Assembly (NCBI GenBank): GCA_963662155.1
Contig: OY759263.1
Coordinates: 17,180,894-17,244,893 of the forward strand
Origin: Lamellibrachia columna
Taxonomy: Eukaryota; Annelida; Polychaeta; Sabellida; Siboglinidae
Direction: 5' to 3'
DNA: 64,000 nt
The position numbers and the translations under genes were made by a program. The notes under the pieces were generated by a model. The model did not search any database and was not told the DNA's origin. It worked only from the letters and a program-made list of their open reading frames with translations. Numbering within the stretch: the stretch's first letter is position 1; each line of letters starts with the position of its first letter. Below are positions 12,630-25,467 of this stretch, in pieces.

Positions 12630-14149
12630 TGGATCGACACAGTGTCATTTTTACATACCCCATGGGGGAGGTAGGGACATAACTGGATAGCTAAAGATAT
12701 TCAGCCAAATCTATGAATATAATTTATACTGAAAGGCAACGTGTAATGATGTATATAAAGGATGAGCTGATGATAGGGTTATAAGATGGCGATATAAAAT
12801 CTGCCTAATATTTTTTCAATATTCAGCAGATAATTGTTCTTGTTATAATCAAGAAACTGGTTACCTATCTTGTTATGATAAGAAACTAGTTATCCCACAA
12901 AACATGTTTTGCGGTTTGCACCATGTCCTTTCTACACTAGAGACCGTTTCCACTCCAGTTGCGTCATCAACACACAACCAGACACATCCTAGTAGTAGCA
13001 AACTTGAAGCATTTAAGCCAGACGTGTGCAGGTTGGGTTAAAATGCTAGACGTTTACCATGTCATTTTAAAATTCGAAGTTAATAAAGACAGTGTGATAA
13101 TTCAACGTGATGACTAGTTGAGTTCTTATATGAGATTAATTACGGTTCCGAGTGTGCCTTCATAGTTGCTTCAATCAAACTTGCTGCGTTCTTTTGTAAT
13201 CGTCTTATCTTGTTTATGTGTAATGTGTATGGGATCCCAGAAGACTGATACGTATGAGACATTTGGAATTATCAGATATCAATATGCTGTTACCATAACT
13301 GTTTCAGAACAATTGAATATATTACGTCCCGTATTTAAATAAACCGCAACGGCATACATAATGAAAGATTTATTAATTTGTCAATTCTTTCCAGTGTATT
13401 TTAAAGAGCTGTCCCCGATAGAAATTTGAATGACTAGAATTGCACTCATCTGGTGCCCTAGTTTTTGGGAAACATAACACCCTTTTTCAGTGTTTGGATC
13501 TAGTATTCAGGTACAAATGAATTGACGGAATGTGGAATTTGTGGTGGACCTGTGGACATGACGTCACTGATCACGTGTATCGCCATATACGGGACCGTGT
13601 GTCAGAGAGAATACGTGCCAGGCCTGTTCTAATGTGATTACTTTGAAATTGACAGACCTAGAGGAAGATCTAGATTACGACGTATTAACAACATCAGCGG
13701 CAATAGGGAGGAAAATAACACCAGTCTTAAATATTGGATTAAGAACGGAACGATACAAGAAACGTAGCAATGCAGCGTTAATGAATCGGACAAACCGTTG
13801 ACGTCGGATAAAGAAGAAGATGACCACGACGCCGAAAGAACCTCCAACGTTGGCAGTTATCGAAGTTGGCAGTTATGTCGAATAAAACTCCACCTTACCA
13901 TAGATGTGTTCGCGTTTGTTATAAATATCTGCCTTCAACTTTGCATCCCTTCCCCAAACGATAGGAGATACATCGGCAGCACCCAAATGTGTGAGCGGCG
14001 AGACTTATATACGCGATCACGTTTTTCAGTGTTTGGATCCTGCCAATATCTTTCGCATGTTCGTCGACACAACATGGCAGCTCTGATCATAGATGTAATA
14101 AGCTGTAAGAAAATAACATACAATGTGTAAACTGGAGGTCTTCATGTGT

Positions 14150-14150
<1 letters not shown>
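12630..14150. other. Inter-element region, probably old repeat debris
   Basis: No credible gene. A run of 17 bases (TTTTTCAGTGTTTGGATC-like) occurs at about 13,485 and again at about 14,023, suggesting fragments of one repeat. A segment near 13,650-13,700 reads RPRGRSRLRRINN on the plus strand, loosely like the basic C-terminal tail of RTE-type reverse transcriptases, but this is too short to assign. Confidence 0.4.
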
Positions 14151-16450
<2,300 letters not shown>

Positions 16451-16774
16451 TATATCATACAAATATGTATTTGTTATATGCAGATCTGTGCGCACTGTTT
16501 ACATGGATGCGCAGTTCAATTGTACTTGTTCCGTTGAATATATCAATAAAGTTGATAGTAATAAGCGCTGAAAAGATTATTAGTAACCCCACAAAATTGG
16601 GTTATGAAACTGGCTTCAAATAGCTACAGTATTCATTACATTTTGATAGTGAATTAGAAATATTGTTAGTATAGTTTCAAATGACCAAATTAGTGTTATC
16701 GACCATAACACTTCATCATCAAAGACATCGACTAATTATTGTGACCCTTGTCATCCTTATATGTAGTATAACAT

Positions 16775-18390
16775 GTTGTAATAATAACTCCAGAATTGGT
16801 AGCTAAGAAAATAAAGGCAATGAAGGATAACAAATCACCGGGAGTGGATGGGATTCCTCCAAAATTACTAATGGAAACAGTAGAACAAATCAGTATACCA
16901 CTTGCAAGAGTATTCAACTTGTCATTAAAAGAGGGAGTTGTTCCGCTTGAATGGAAAGAAGCAAACATCATACCATTATTTAAAAAGGGTTCGAGAAATA
17001 AGTCAGAGAATTACAGACCAGTGAGTTTAACGTCAGTGAATTGTAAATTATTAGAAAGGTTAATTAAACACCATAATTTTTTATGGTGGACTTCCTCGTT
17101 AAGCATAAATTAGTAAATTCATCTCAACATGGATTCCTTAAAGAGAGGTCATGCTTAACAAATATGTTATGTTTTTTGGAAGAAATCACTAAGTGGATAG
17201 ACGTGGGATCGCCAGTAGATATTATCTACTTAGATTTTCAGAAAGCTTTTGACAAAGTGCCACATCAAAGATTTCTACTTAAATTAAAAGCCCATGGTAT
17301 CGGGGATAGCATAACTGACTGGATAGAACAATGGCTGACTGACAGAAGACAACGAGTTGTAGTAGATGGAGAAGTTTCAAATTGGAAATCGGTTTTGAGT
17401 GGGGTACCTCAAGGATCAGTATTAGGATCTATATTATTCTTAATTTATATCAATGACTTGGACGACAGTATAACAATTAACGTACTGAAATTTGCGGATG
17501 ACACAAAACTGTTTAGAAAGGTTAATACTGATGGTGATAAACAACATTTACAAAACGATCTAGACAGATTAGTGAAATGGTCTGAGAAATGGCAGATGTT
17601 GTTCAATTTTGGGAAATGTAAATGCCTACATACAGGACATGGGAACTTGAATGTAAACTATAAAATGGGAGATACTGTTCTGGGTACTACTGTAAAAGAA
17701 AAGGACTTAGGAGTTACAATAAGCGCTGATGTGAAAGTTTCAGAGCAGTGTGGTATTGCAGCTTCAAAGGGTAATCAAATTCTTGGATTGATTAGAAGAA
17801 ACATAACATACAAGGGAAAAAAGTTAATTATACCTCTTTATAAAGCAATAGTTAGACCTCATTTAGAAAACTGTATACAAGCATGGAGGCCATATCGTAA
17901 GAAGGATATAGATACGCTTGAACGCATACAAAGGAGAGCAACTAAAATGATTCCAGAACTGAGAGACCTTAGTTATGAAGAACGCCTGAAAGAATGTGGT
18001 TTAACAACTCTAGAAACAAGGAGGTTAAGAGGAGATCAGATTGAAGTTTTTAAGATATTGAATGGGTATGAAAATATTGATAGAAATGTGTTTTTCTCAC
18101 TCAAGAAGGATAGCAGAACTAGAGGACAGAGGTAAAATTAGTAAAGGACCAATGTAGACTGGACATCAGGAAGCACTCGTTCTCACGGAGGACAATAAAT
18201 GAATGGAACAAATTGTCTACAGATTGTGTAACTGCTAGCAGCGTGAATATGTTTAAAAACAAGGTTGACACATATCTCAGGAGGGCGGGTTATAAGTAGA
18301 TGAACATTGTTGGACTCTCGATAAGCCAATGGCTTCCTTGTCCACTTGCCATCTGGGCCTTTGGCTTGGATGGCAAATCTTGTTAAATTA
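16775..18390 (+). pseudogene. CR1-like LINE, 5'-truncated RT (family B)
   Basis: Starts inside the RT at TPELVAKKIKAMKDNKSPG, then VDGIPPKLL, a NYRPVSLTSVNCKLLERLI block, DIIYLDFQKAFDKVPHQR, SGVPQGSVLGSILFLIYIND and an intact FADDTKLF box near 17,490. It continues through the thumb (VKWSEKWQMLFNFGKCKCLH) to RRATKMIPELRDLSYEERL and a C-terminus ending YLRRAGYK at about 18,299. Two frameshifts are visible, near 17,070-17,085 (before MVDFLVKHKLV) and near 18,130. The short 3' UTR (AAGCCAATGGCTTCCTTGTC, then CACTTGCCATCTGG) and its TTGTTAAA tail recur antisense at 31.1 and 59.4 kb. The truncated start is typical of incomplete reverse transcription. Confidence 0.92.
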
Positions 18391-18727
18391 CGGAACCAAC
18401 TCGTCCCTGTGCATTTCTGCTGAAGTTCACGTTCTTTGGAAGGGACGCAGAGAATGAGCTGTTGATCGATTCATTCTTGTCTGTGGTAGGTATATCAAAT
18501 CATACATGTCAACCCTCCGTCATTCGTACTGAGACTCCGTCATTTCAACTTCGCTGAAAACCTCCGTCAGGGAGACGAAAATCTCCGTCATTTGACGGTC
18601 ACCGCGGAAAAAAAATGTACGTACAATTTTTTATTTTAACTATAAAAAACGGAACGAACTTTTCGTTCCGTTTCGACATTTTGGTTCTCTCGCGAACGCT
18701 TGACCTACATCCTGGTCTCGCGGCAAA

Positions 18728-18947
18728 GTGCGCGCTCATTCGCGATCTTATTTCCGCACGATGAAGAAGCGTAACAACATGTCACCCGAGCGGAATGCAT
18801 CACCACCAAAGATAAAAAGATACATAACACAGTTCCAGGACAGTTGGGTTAAAGAATGGCCAGGCAAGATAGCGAGGAGCCACAAGGACTACGCTTATGC
18901 CCTGAGTCGGGTTTGCCGAAGCGATTTCGGTATTGGCTCAGCCTCAG
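18728..18947 (+). pseudogene. hAT transposase exon 1 (BED-like zinc-finger N-terminus)
   Basis: Encodes a basic start followed by KRYITQFQDSWVKEWPG and HKDYAYALSRVCRSDFGIGSASG. The latter resembles the zinc-finger segment of hAT-like transposases, where a CxxCxxDF-type motif is expected; here the first Cys is replaced by Ser (LSRVCRSDF), which would weaken metal binding. The exon ends at a GTAAGA donor (18,948), phase 1, and joins 19,323. The start codon could be at 18,728 or at an in-frame Met 12 codons later. Confidence 0.7.
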
Positions 18948-19322
18948 GTAAGATTTTCATTCTATTTTGCCATTTTGTGGTTCTTACCTACGTTTTAAAA
19001 CTAGTGACGGATGCTACTATGATTTTTGTCCCATAACTGACGTTATTTGCAACACATGATGTACCGGATTTGTTACTGCATAATTAAGTAAGCGAGCGTA
19101 TTTTAACTGTTGACTGAAATTAATTTTTAAACGGCGGTCGTATACAATAATAGGTGTGTTTTTTTTACAAAGATGACAGGGTTAGGCATTGCAAAACATT
19201 TTGGGTGCCCTCCAATCAAATCATTTTATTTTAAGTCAGTGGAAATTAAACAGACAACATCAGCCAGGGGCCAGACAGCCGACTGTAAGCCTTGTACTTA
19301 GGCTTGACTTGTTTATCTTCAG

Positions 19323-19602
19323 GTGGCATCCGCGACGTGCGCAGACATCTGCAGTCTGCCAGTCACCTGAAGGCGGAGCGCGCCTGTGACGAGACCCGGG
19401 GTGGTGTCGGCCAGTACGTGGTATCTGGCGAGCTTGCCGTTCGCCATAAGTGACACATTCACGAAGATGGCCTCCCACATGTTCCCAGACAGTGAGGTGG
19501 CCAAGTGCTTTGCGGCGGGCAGGACAAAGACGACGCAGATAGTGAAGTGTGGCCTTGCTAGACATCAGGACGACCTGGTGACCAAGCTTTGCCAGACACA
19601 GG
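19323..19602 (+). pseudogene. hAT transposase exon 2, frameshifted
   Basis: After a TTCAG acceptor the frame completes the finger (GIRDVRRHLQSASHLKAERA, the expected His residues present). It then hits a stop near 19,450. A shifted frame takes over with LPFAISDTFTKMASHMFPD, SEVAKCFAAGRTKTTQIVK and so on to a GTATTA donor near 19,603. Both halves match one continuous hAT protein in order, so a frameshift between about 19,390 and 19,420 has broken the gene. Confidence 0.72.
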
Positions 19603-20154
19603 TATTATCCCATATATCAGCACATTAATTGTATGTTTTCTTCCAGTTTGTTTTGCAAGGATCATCTATTTCATAGGATAACTAAAAGTGAGGACAGTTG
19701 ATGTTTTACTCGTGTATTTTATGGTTAAGCTATCAATTAATCATTCTGCTTAAAAACAATAACAATTTTGTAAGAGGTAATATTACTAATCAAATAATGA
19801 CCTTTTCAAATATGTTTGGAATATCAATAATGGTAGTTTGTAAAAGTGTTCAGGCGTTCGCTCTCTCTGCGGTGGCGGCATTTTGCTGATATGATCCGAG
19901 TTAAATAGTTATTTGGATAAATATTACTGTTCACCAGTTTTGACATAGATAGTACTGGTACCATGAACTAATATCATTCATATTTTTGTGGTTATGTAAT
20001 AGTCTACACGTGGCAATACTTTCTTTGTGCTGTGCGGCATAACACTTATAAAAACACATTTCACAATAGACCTAAGTTGAAGTTGTCCTCTTGCTGCTAT
20101 CGATGGCATGCATTCGCTGTGTTTCTGTATCTACATGTATGTCTGACTTCAGAC

Positions 20155-20440
20155 TGGCAATGGCAGCAAGGTGGCCTTCATGGCTGACGAGTCACGGCGC
20201 CTCATCAAGGGCATGATGGCACGCGTCGTCCAACTGGCAGCCATCCGGGACGCCGGTGACGACCTCGACAAGGTGGACTGCACCAAGCAGGTGGAGGACG
20301 ACGACCTGGACGTTGGGCAGCGTGCGAGGGATCACCTGCAGCACGCAGAGGTGGAGACTGCGGTTGAGGAGGTTGACGCCATAGACGCAGAGGCTGCTGT
20401 GCACATCAGCGATGATGTGCGGACTCGTTTCTTCCAATGA
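20155..20440 (+). pseudogene. hAT transposase central exon
   Basis: From a TTCAG acceptor near 20,152 it encodes FMADESRRLIKGMMARVVQL, IRDAGDDLDKVDCTKQVED, DDLDVGQRARDHL and a terminal VRTRFFQ. This segment is typical of the region after the first catalytic block in this hAT branch. It runs straight into a TGA. A continuation, SVRLFYAALVTKMVKKL, with another frame slip, lies at about 20,747-20,870 and ends at a GTACAT donor. The catalytic stretch that should lie between 19.6 and 20.15 kb is absent, so part of the RNase H-like core is deleted or unrecognisable. Confidence 0.65.
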
Positions 20441-20982
20441 GTCACTTTATAGTTAATTAGATTTGTATTAATTTCTGCGAACAGCGAAGACATAACCTAT
20501 AAATGAAATGTGATTTGTAGGTGCCTGCCAATCCAGTCATTCACACAATTAGCCTGCAAATAAGAAATGTCATTCTACTTTGGACTCTTTATTTATTATG
20601 AGTGCATGGTGTGATAATCAAGTGTTCTATTGTTGCATGAGAAAACATATTGAAGAGTTGCATTTTTTTGCTACAGGGTAATCATCAACATTGTGTGCAG
20701 CAGCAAGTTTATCTATATTATCTTGATTGTTAATTGTCACTCAGGAGTGTTCGTCTTTTCTACGCTGCTCTGGTGACCAAGATGGTGAAGAAACTACAAC
20801 AATCAGCTGCTAATTGAGTTAGAGGTCCTCCGGCCAGATTTGAGAGAGAAATTCACCCCAAACACAGGTACATACAGAAATGCATCGTCAATTCTGACAA
20901 CCTATATTAAATTGATTGATATAAATAGGCGAGTTAACAAAATAACAGTACTAAACTAAGCACATTACATAATAAGGTATGT

Positions 20983-21549
20983 ATGTTCTTTCTTGTAATG
21001 TGTTTCAGTGCTGGATCTGGTGTTCAGGGAGACTGCATGAAACGTTCTGCTTTATTTGTATTGAGTGCTTTGCTTTGGTGTGTTTCAGTGCTCGATCTGG
21101 CCAAGCGTTTGCCAGAACACCTGCTCCCGGAGGACTACTCTGATACCCTGCGGGCGGAATTCATGGAGTTCGCCATGGCTACGGACGCAGAGCTGCCACC
21201 GATGGATGGGGGCTTGGATGCGTTCTGGGCCGCTATGGCGACACGCACCACTGCAGGGGGAGATCACCCCTTCGCCACCCTCTCAGCCGTCGTGAAGGTT
21301 TACCTACTCATGCCCCACAGCAACGCCGACTCAGAGCTGGTCTTCTCCATGGTCAACAAGATCGACACGGAGCACCGCTCGGAGTTGGCCCAGGACACCA
21401 TCGCTGCCCTTCTGTCAGTGAAGATGAACTGTACAGCAGACACTCACTCATATGAGCCACCCGTGACTGTGCTACATATGTCCAAGAAAGCCACAATGAA
21501 CTACAACCTGCTTCACAGGAACACACCTCAATTGCTTAATCACAGCTGA
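20983..21549 (+). pseudogene. hAT transposase C-terminal exon (dimerisation domain)
   Basis: The most intact piece of the element. It encodes LDLAKRLPEHLLPEDYSDTL, ELPPMDGGLDAFWAAM and then HPFATLSAVVKVYLLMPHSN, ADSELVFSMVNKIDTEHRSE, LAQDTIAALLSVKMN. The FATLS..V..LL..PHSNAD.E.VFS pattern is the hAT C-terminal dimerisation signature. Coding probably begins at the second GTGTTTCAG acceptor near 21,090. An almost identical GTGTTTCAGTGCTSGATCTGG stretch lies 80 bases upstream, a small local duplication of the splice site. Confidence 0.85.
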
Positions 21550-21767
21550 CACACATTTTCTGTATATAAATGTACATAAGTTCACTAGATGCCTCTTGTT
21601 TATCATGCTGTGTGACAGAATGGGTTACATGAGTGTTGTGTTTGGAGTGTGCGAGAGCGATTGGACGCGCGCAACGTGCGCACGACGTCGGTGCCCACGT
21701 GCGCACGCGTGCCTCGTCGAGAGGAAAAAGTCTCAGTCATTTGGATCCTCACAGGTTGACATGTATG

Positions 21768-22879
21768 ATCAAAACAAAATTCATATCGATCAGATGATCA
21801 TTTAAATGGTTCCACAAGATAGAGTGGCCTACGAAGTTTATAACACTTTTGGAATTTTGTTGATATCTTCATTATTTCCGAAGTTATTCCACCTTTTGAT
21901 CTCTGAAAATTAGCATTGATGTCTATACAATTTGGTCCTATTTCTTGTGACCCGGAATGCTGAGGACTGTATAGTTACCGGCGGCATAGGCATAGCAGAA
22001 CACTTTCCATAAATCCCTCCACAAAACTCACAAAAATGCACTATTTTACAGCCAATACTATATAATATAGCTTCTACAAACAAACCTGTGAATATGCCTG
22101 CTCAATTGCACTTATGTTACATCGTATGAATTGTTTAAATTCACATATTACAATTTAATATGCCCAACATTCGTGTGAAACAATAAACAGGAGTTTTACC
22201 CCTTCAGCGGCAGTGCCCTGACACCGGAGACCCTCCGAATGCTCGAGTTTCTTCACTTCAGTTCTGGAACTATTAGTGATTTTTCCGACATCGCTAGTCT
22301 CGATTGCAGTGCCAGTGGTGGATGTTAGTCAGGGTAGGGACATCTTCTCACTAGATAAGCAAAAACCGACAGTCGACGTTTACTGGTCGGTGTAGTTTTC
22401 AACCTACTTAATAAAATATGCCGTTTAAAAAAAAATGAAGAAATATTTCGTGCAAGAGATCGATATACCAAATCACCAACAGCTACTTCATTTATTCAAT
22501 GCAAGCAAATTATTAAAACAGTTGTTTTTAGTGAAAAACTTACGAATATTAAACGTCTGATCGAACTATGTCACACGAGACGAGGAAACCGGCGGAATTC
22601 TACCTATATCTATGGCAAGCTGTACAGACAATATTTTTTCATTTTACCACTTTGTTCTAATTATTTAAACTTTTTATAACAATCAGGCTTGATTGAGCGC
22701 TTGATAAAACACATATTTGTATGGAATATATAACGTTAATGTAGTACTTTTTTCTCGTATATTTAACACATTTTAATTATTCCTACTTTTATGACAAGAC
22801 TGGCTTGCCATATATCTACCACGAAAAAGAGCGATTATTGTCAAATGGCCAAAAACGAGACACGCTTCAGCATCACTGA

Positions 22880-22880
<1 letters not shown>
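21768..22880. other. Non-coding stretch, nothing recognised
   Basis: AT-rich with no open frame of interest and no recognisable repeat, until the palindromic (TA)n tract at its right edge. Confidence 0.5.
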
Positions 22881-22965
<85 letters not shown>

Positions 22966-22973
22966 TCAGTGGT
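22872..22973. repeat. Palindromic (TA)n tract
   Basis: A pure TA run (22,882-22,963) flanked by inverted CACTGATC / GATCAGTG, so the whole 100-bp segment is a near-perfect palindrome able to extrude a cruciform. Confidence 0.93.
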
Positions 22974-23123
22974 CAGCATACGCTCAATAATAATGTTTGG
23001 TAAGCATGCAAAGTCGGTTTTTTTAAAGGTATGTATATCATAAAAGTGTTTCGCGTTATATATCAAAACATATTTTGCTGACAAGACTCTGTATCATTAT
23101 TGGCCCCATTATATTGTCGTAAA

Positions 23124-23141
23124 CAGACGCCGTGGCGTCTG
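23124..23141. repeat. 18-bp near-perfect palindrome (CAGACGCC-GT-GGCGTCTG)
   Basis: Two 8-base arms with a 2-base centre, in otherwise non-coding sequence between 22,974 and 23,900. An AAAATGGCGGC stretch resembling a YY1 site lies about 80 bases downstream (23,220). Neither can be assigned a role. Confidence 0.4.
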
Positions 23142-23917
23142 AAACGCGATATCAAACGAGATTTTAATGGTTGAAAACTGGAGTGGCTTGAAAACTGTAC
23201 CGATAACTATTCCTATGTGAAAATGGCGGCGACAATATGCCTAGGCCAAGGCTAAAATATAGAATTTGAGCAGAATAACGGCCTCATTCATTGGTCACTC
23301 GCTTAATTGTTCCGTAACTTCATAATCGCCGGCCTTGCCACGCAACAAAACACATCAACGACACAACACATAGTTAAACGACTATAAGCACTTCAACTAT
23401 GATTATTTGCACACTTAATTTGGCGTCGGGTTAATTAAACACATGGCACATTCTCAAATTGTCGATGCCAGCAGTGTTTTTCTACTATTAAATTATAGTA
23501 ACAGAACAACTGCAAAATTTCTCATGGCATTGCTTTCCCTTTCCCTTGCCTTGGTGACGAAGTTGACGTTTTGCATGATTAGTAGAAAACGTGACCATCA
23601 AAAGTCCTACAACTTCATAACATCCACTGTTACTACGTTGCCAATGTGTTGAACAAATTTTCACAAAAAGTTTCACAAAAATCACATATCTCCAGCAAAT
23701 GTGCTTACTCGACTAAATTGGGAGTTTTTCGTAAAATATAAAATACGCTGCTTACTGTGCACTGCGCCACTGGTGGTCTGGTCTTCCCAAATGCTTGAGC
23801 AGGCTGCTACGATCAAAGCTGCCAGCGAAGCTAGCAGACCTTGCTGCAACCGAAGGCGGTAGGTGCACACAAGGACTTTAAACATCGACAGCTGCAGCAG
23901 TAATCAAATTACGACAA

Positions 23918-24020
23918 AGGTACCTGGTGTCTATGCCAGGGGAAGTAAAAGATCCCACACAGGGGGTAAATGTGTAAGTGTAACCTGTTGTGGACTCAGA
24001 GTGGTGGTCTCTATCTCTAA
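23918..24020 (+). mobile_element. SINE fragment (body only)
   Basis: Shares CTGGTGTCTATGCCAGG followed by AAGTAAAAGATCCC with the SINE at 1,670-1,878, then a segment also seen near 48,650 (CACACAGxGGGTAAATGT). The tRNA-like head is missing. Confidence 0.65.
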
Positions 24021-24112
24021 CCCACCAATTCCCGGCACGTGAGAGGCGCCGAACGACAGAACCATCAACATAATGATGTTGGCCGTTTAATGGAAGAAGA
24101 AAGGTACATCGC

Positions 24113-24495
24113 TTCTGCCGCAACTAAATCCAGGCAACGTTGTGCGCGTTCAGATGGGAAAGGTGCGGGAATCCGCAGTCGTCAGAGGCTCACACATCCA
24201 GTCTCGTTCGTACCTGGCCCTGAGCCAGCACGGACAGTTGCGCAGAAACAGAAGACACCTCAGCAAAACGAATGAGCTACCTCCGTTTTTCGTTCCATCC
24301 GTTGGAGCAGCCCCAGCAGGGCAGTTGCCGACTGCAACCAGCGCTGGTGCTCCACAACAAGTGAGATAAGTGCCAGCAGCCCCACCAGTGCCAGTGGCAG
24401 AGGCAGAACCGGTTGATACACAAGCGACTCAGATGACACACGACCGTGTTACCAGGAGTGGTCGGGTCGTCAAGACTCCGGTCAGATACCAATGA
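24113..24495 (+). pseudogene. Ty3/Gypsy-type LTR retrotransposon pol, 3' end
   Basis: One frame reads NPGNVVRVQMGKVRESAVV, then SRSYLALSQHGQLRRNRRHL. This is the familiar tail after the integrase (a small basic beta-rich domain: VRV...A.V....RSY.V....G...RRNRR.L). A Pro/Ala-rich linker follows, then TRSGRVVKTPVRYQ and a stop at 24,493. This TRSGR-V-K-P-RY ending is typical of Gypsy polyproteins. A single in-frame TAA at 24,367 breaks it. Upstream integrase and RT are absent, so only the 3' end survives. It does not encode an envelope gene. Confidence 0.78.
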
Positions 24496-24568
24496 ACAGT
24501 ATTGCACAAACAGTACTTTAAACACCTAGTGAGCAGCCCTATGTTTAATTATTTTTAAATACTGGGGA

Positions 24569-24760
24569 TGTAACAGATGGACTGACACATCGTAAGGTGC
24601 TGCCACCTGGTGGACTATAGACACTAAAGTAGTTATAACGGATGCAACGTTTACCATTTTTACTGAAGCACTTCCTGTTGATTTATATTGCGGCAACAAG
24701 TGTGTTCTTATTCAGTCACATAAAACACAATATACTACACACTTAAAAGCGCAATTTCTG
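24569..24760 (+). mobile_element. Putative LTR start following Gypsy pol remnant
   Basis: About 75 bases after the pol stop, a short purine-rich run (ACTGGGGA) is followed by TGTAACAGATGG. Starting with TG after a polypurine tract is the expected layout of a 3' LTR. The right end of the LTR could not be fixed and no partner LTR is in the window. Confidence 0.4.
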
Positions 24761-25467
24761 TGTCGCAATTATTCTGGTATCCTAATTGTAACGACACATG
24801 CATGTTGTTCTATCGAGGACACGTAATCATTCTGGTTACAACAATTTTCAAAATCAGAATTATGTATTGAAAAGGAAGATTATGAGTCGATATTTGAGTT
24901 TGTGAAGTAGCAGTCAGACTATACAAAATTATCAGACTGTCTGGTTTATGTTTCCTATATGGAAGGTAACAGTTAAACTTCAGTATGTTTACTCCAAACA
25001 GCCCCTTCTGGGGCTAACAGGAGTAAACGCCACAATATTTAGGTGAATTCTATATAGTTTCTAAGTAGGCCCTACTTTGACAGAAAATGACAAATTCAAA
25101 TTTGAGACAGTCCCAAATCGGAAAGGTGTTCTGAGAAGTTAGATTATCAGCCTATGTCTAGTTTTATGCTTCTTATATAGCACGTAGCAGTCAAACACCA
25201 CAATATACAATTATTTTATATTTCCTTTTAAGTACTTTGACAGGAAAATTACAAATTCCAATTGTATTATACATATTCCGATTTCGGGTTCCCATTTTGG
25301 TATTTCTTATTTTGCACAGCAAATCGCCACCCAATTCCAGTATAGGACATTACCGGAATTGGACGGATTCCAATTCGGGACGTAACAAATACGGCGTCAG
25401 TTTGTTGTCACCGACTTCATCCCAACTCGGGACAAAATCAACTTGATTCAACTTGCGTTTAGAAAAC

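Larger units (their letters stand above)
18501..21767 (+). mobile_element. hAT-superfamily DNA transposon, both ends present, transposase degraded
   Basis: Bounded by inverted repeats: CATACATGTCAACC at 18,501-18,514 and its complement at 21,754-21,767. A second matching block (ACTGAGACT left, its complement right) lies just inside each end. An 8-bp target duplication is not clean; ATCAAA flanks both ends but out of register. The left subterminal region has a hairpin (CGGAACG/CGTTCCG, 18,653-18,673). The right subterminal region is rich in CGTGCGCACG-type palindromes. Inside are transposase exons encoding a BED-like N-terminus and a C-terminal hAT dimerisation domain (separate entries). It may be inserted just downstream of the LINE ending at about 18,390. 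Confidence 0.85.

Noticed and set aside
13638..13850. RTE-like C-terminal tail (RPRGRSRLRR)
   Set aside because: Similarity is limited to a short basic run and the following sequence does not keep the family pattern.
22974..23900. Promoter and short gene suggested by an AAAATGGCGGC word, a CCAAT-like ATTGGTC and small ORFs
   Set aside because: No conserved frame, no splice-linked exon and no other promoter evidence; the motifs occur by chance at this length.
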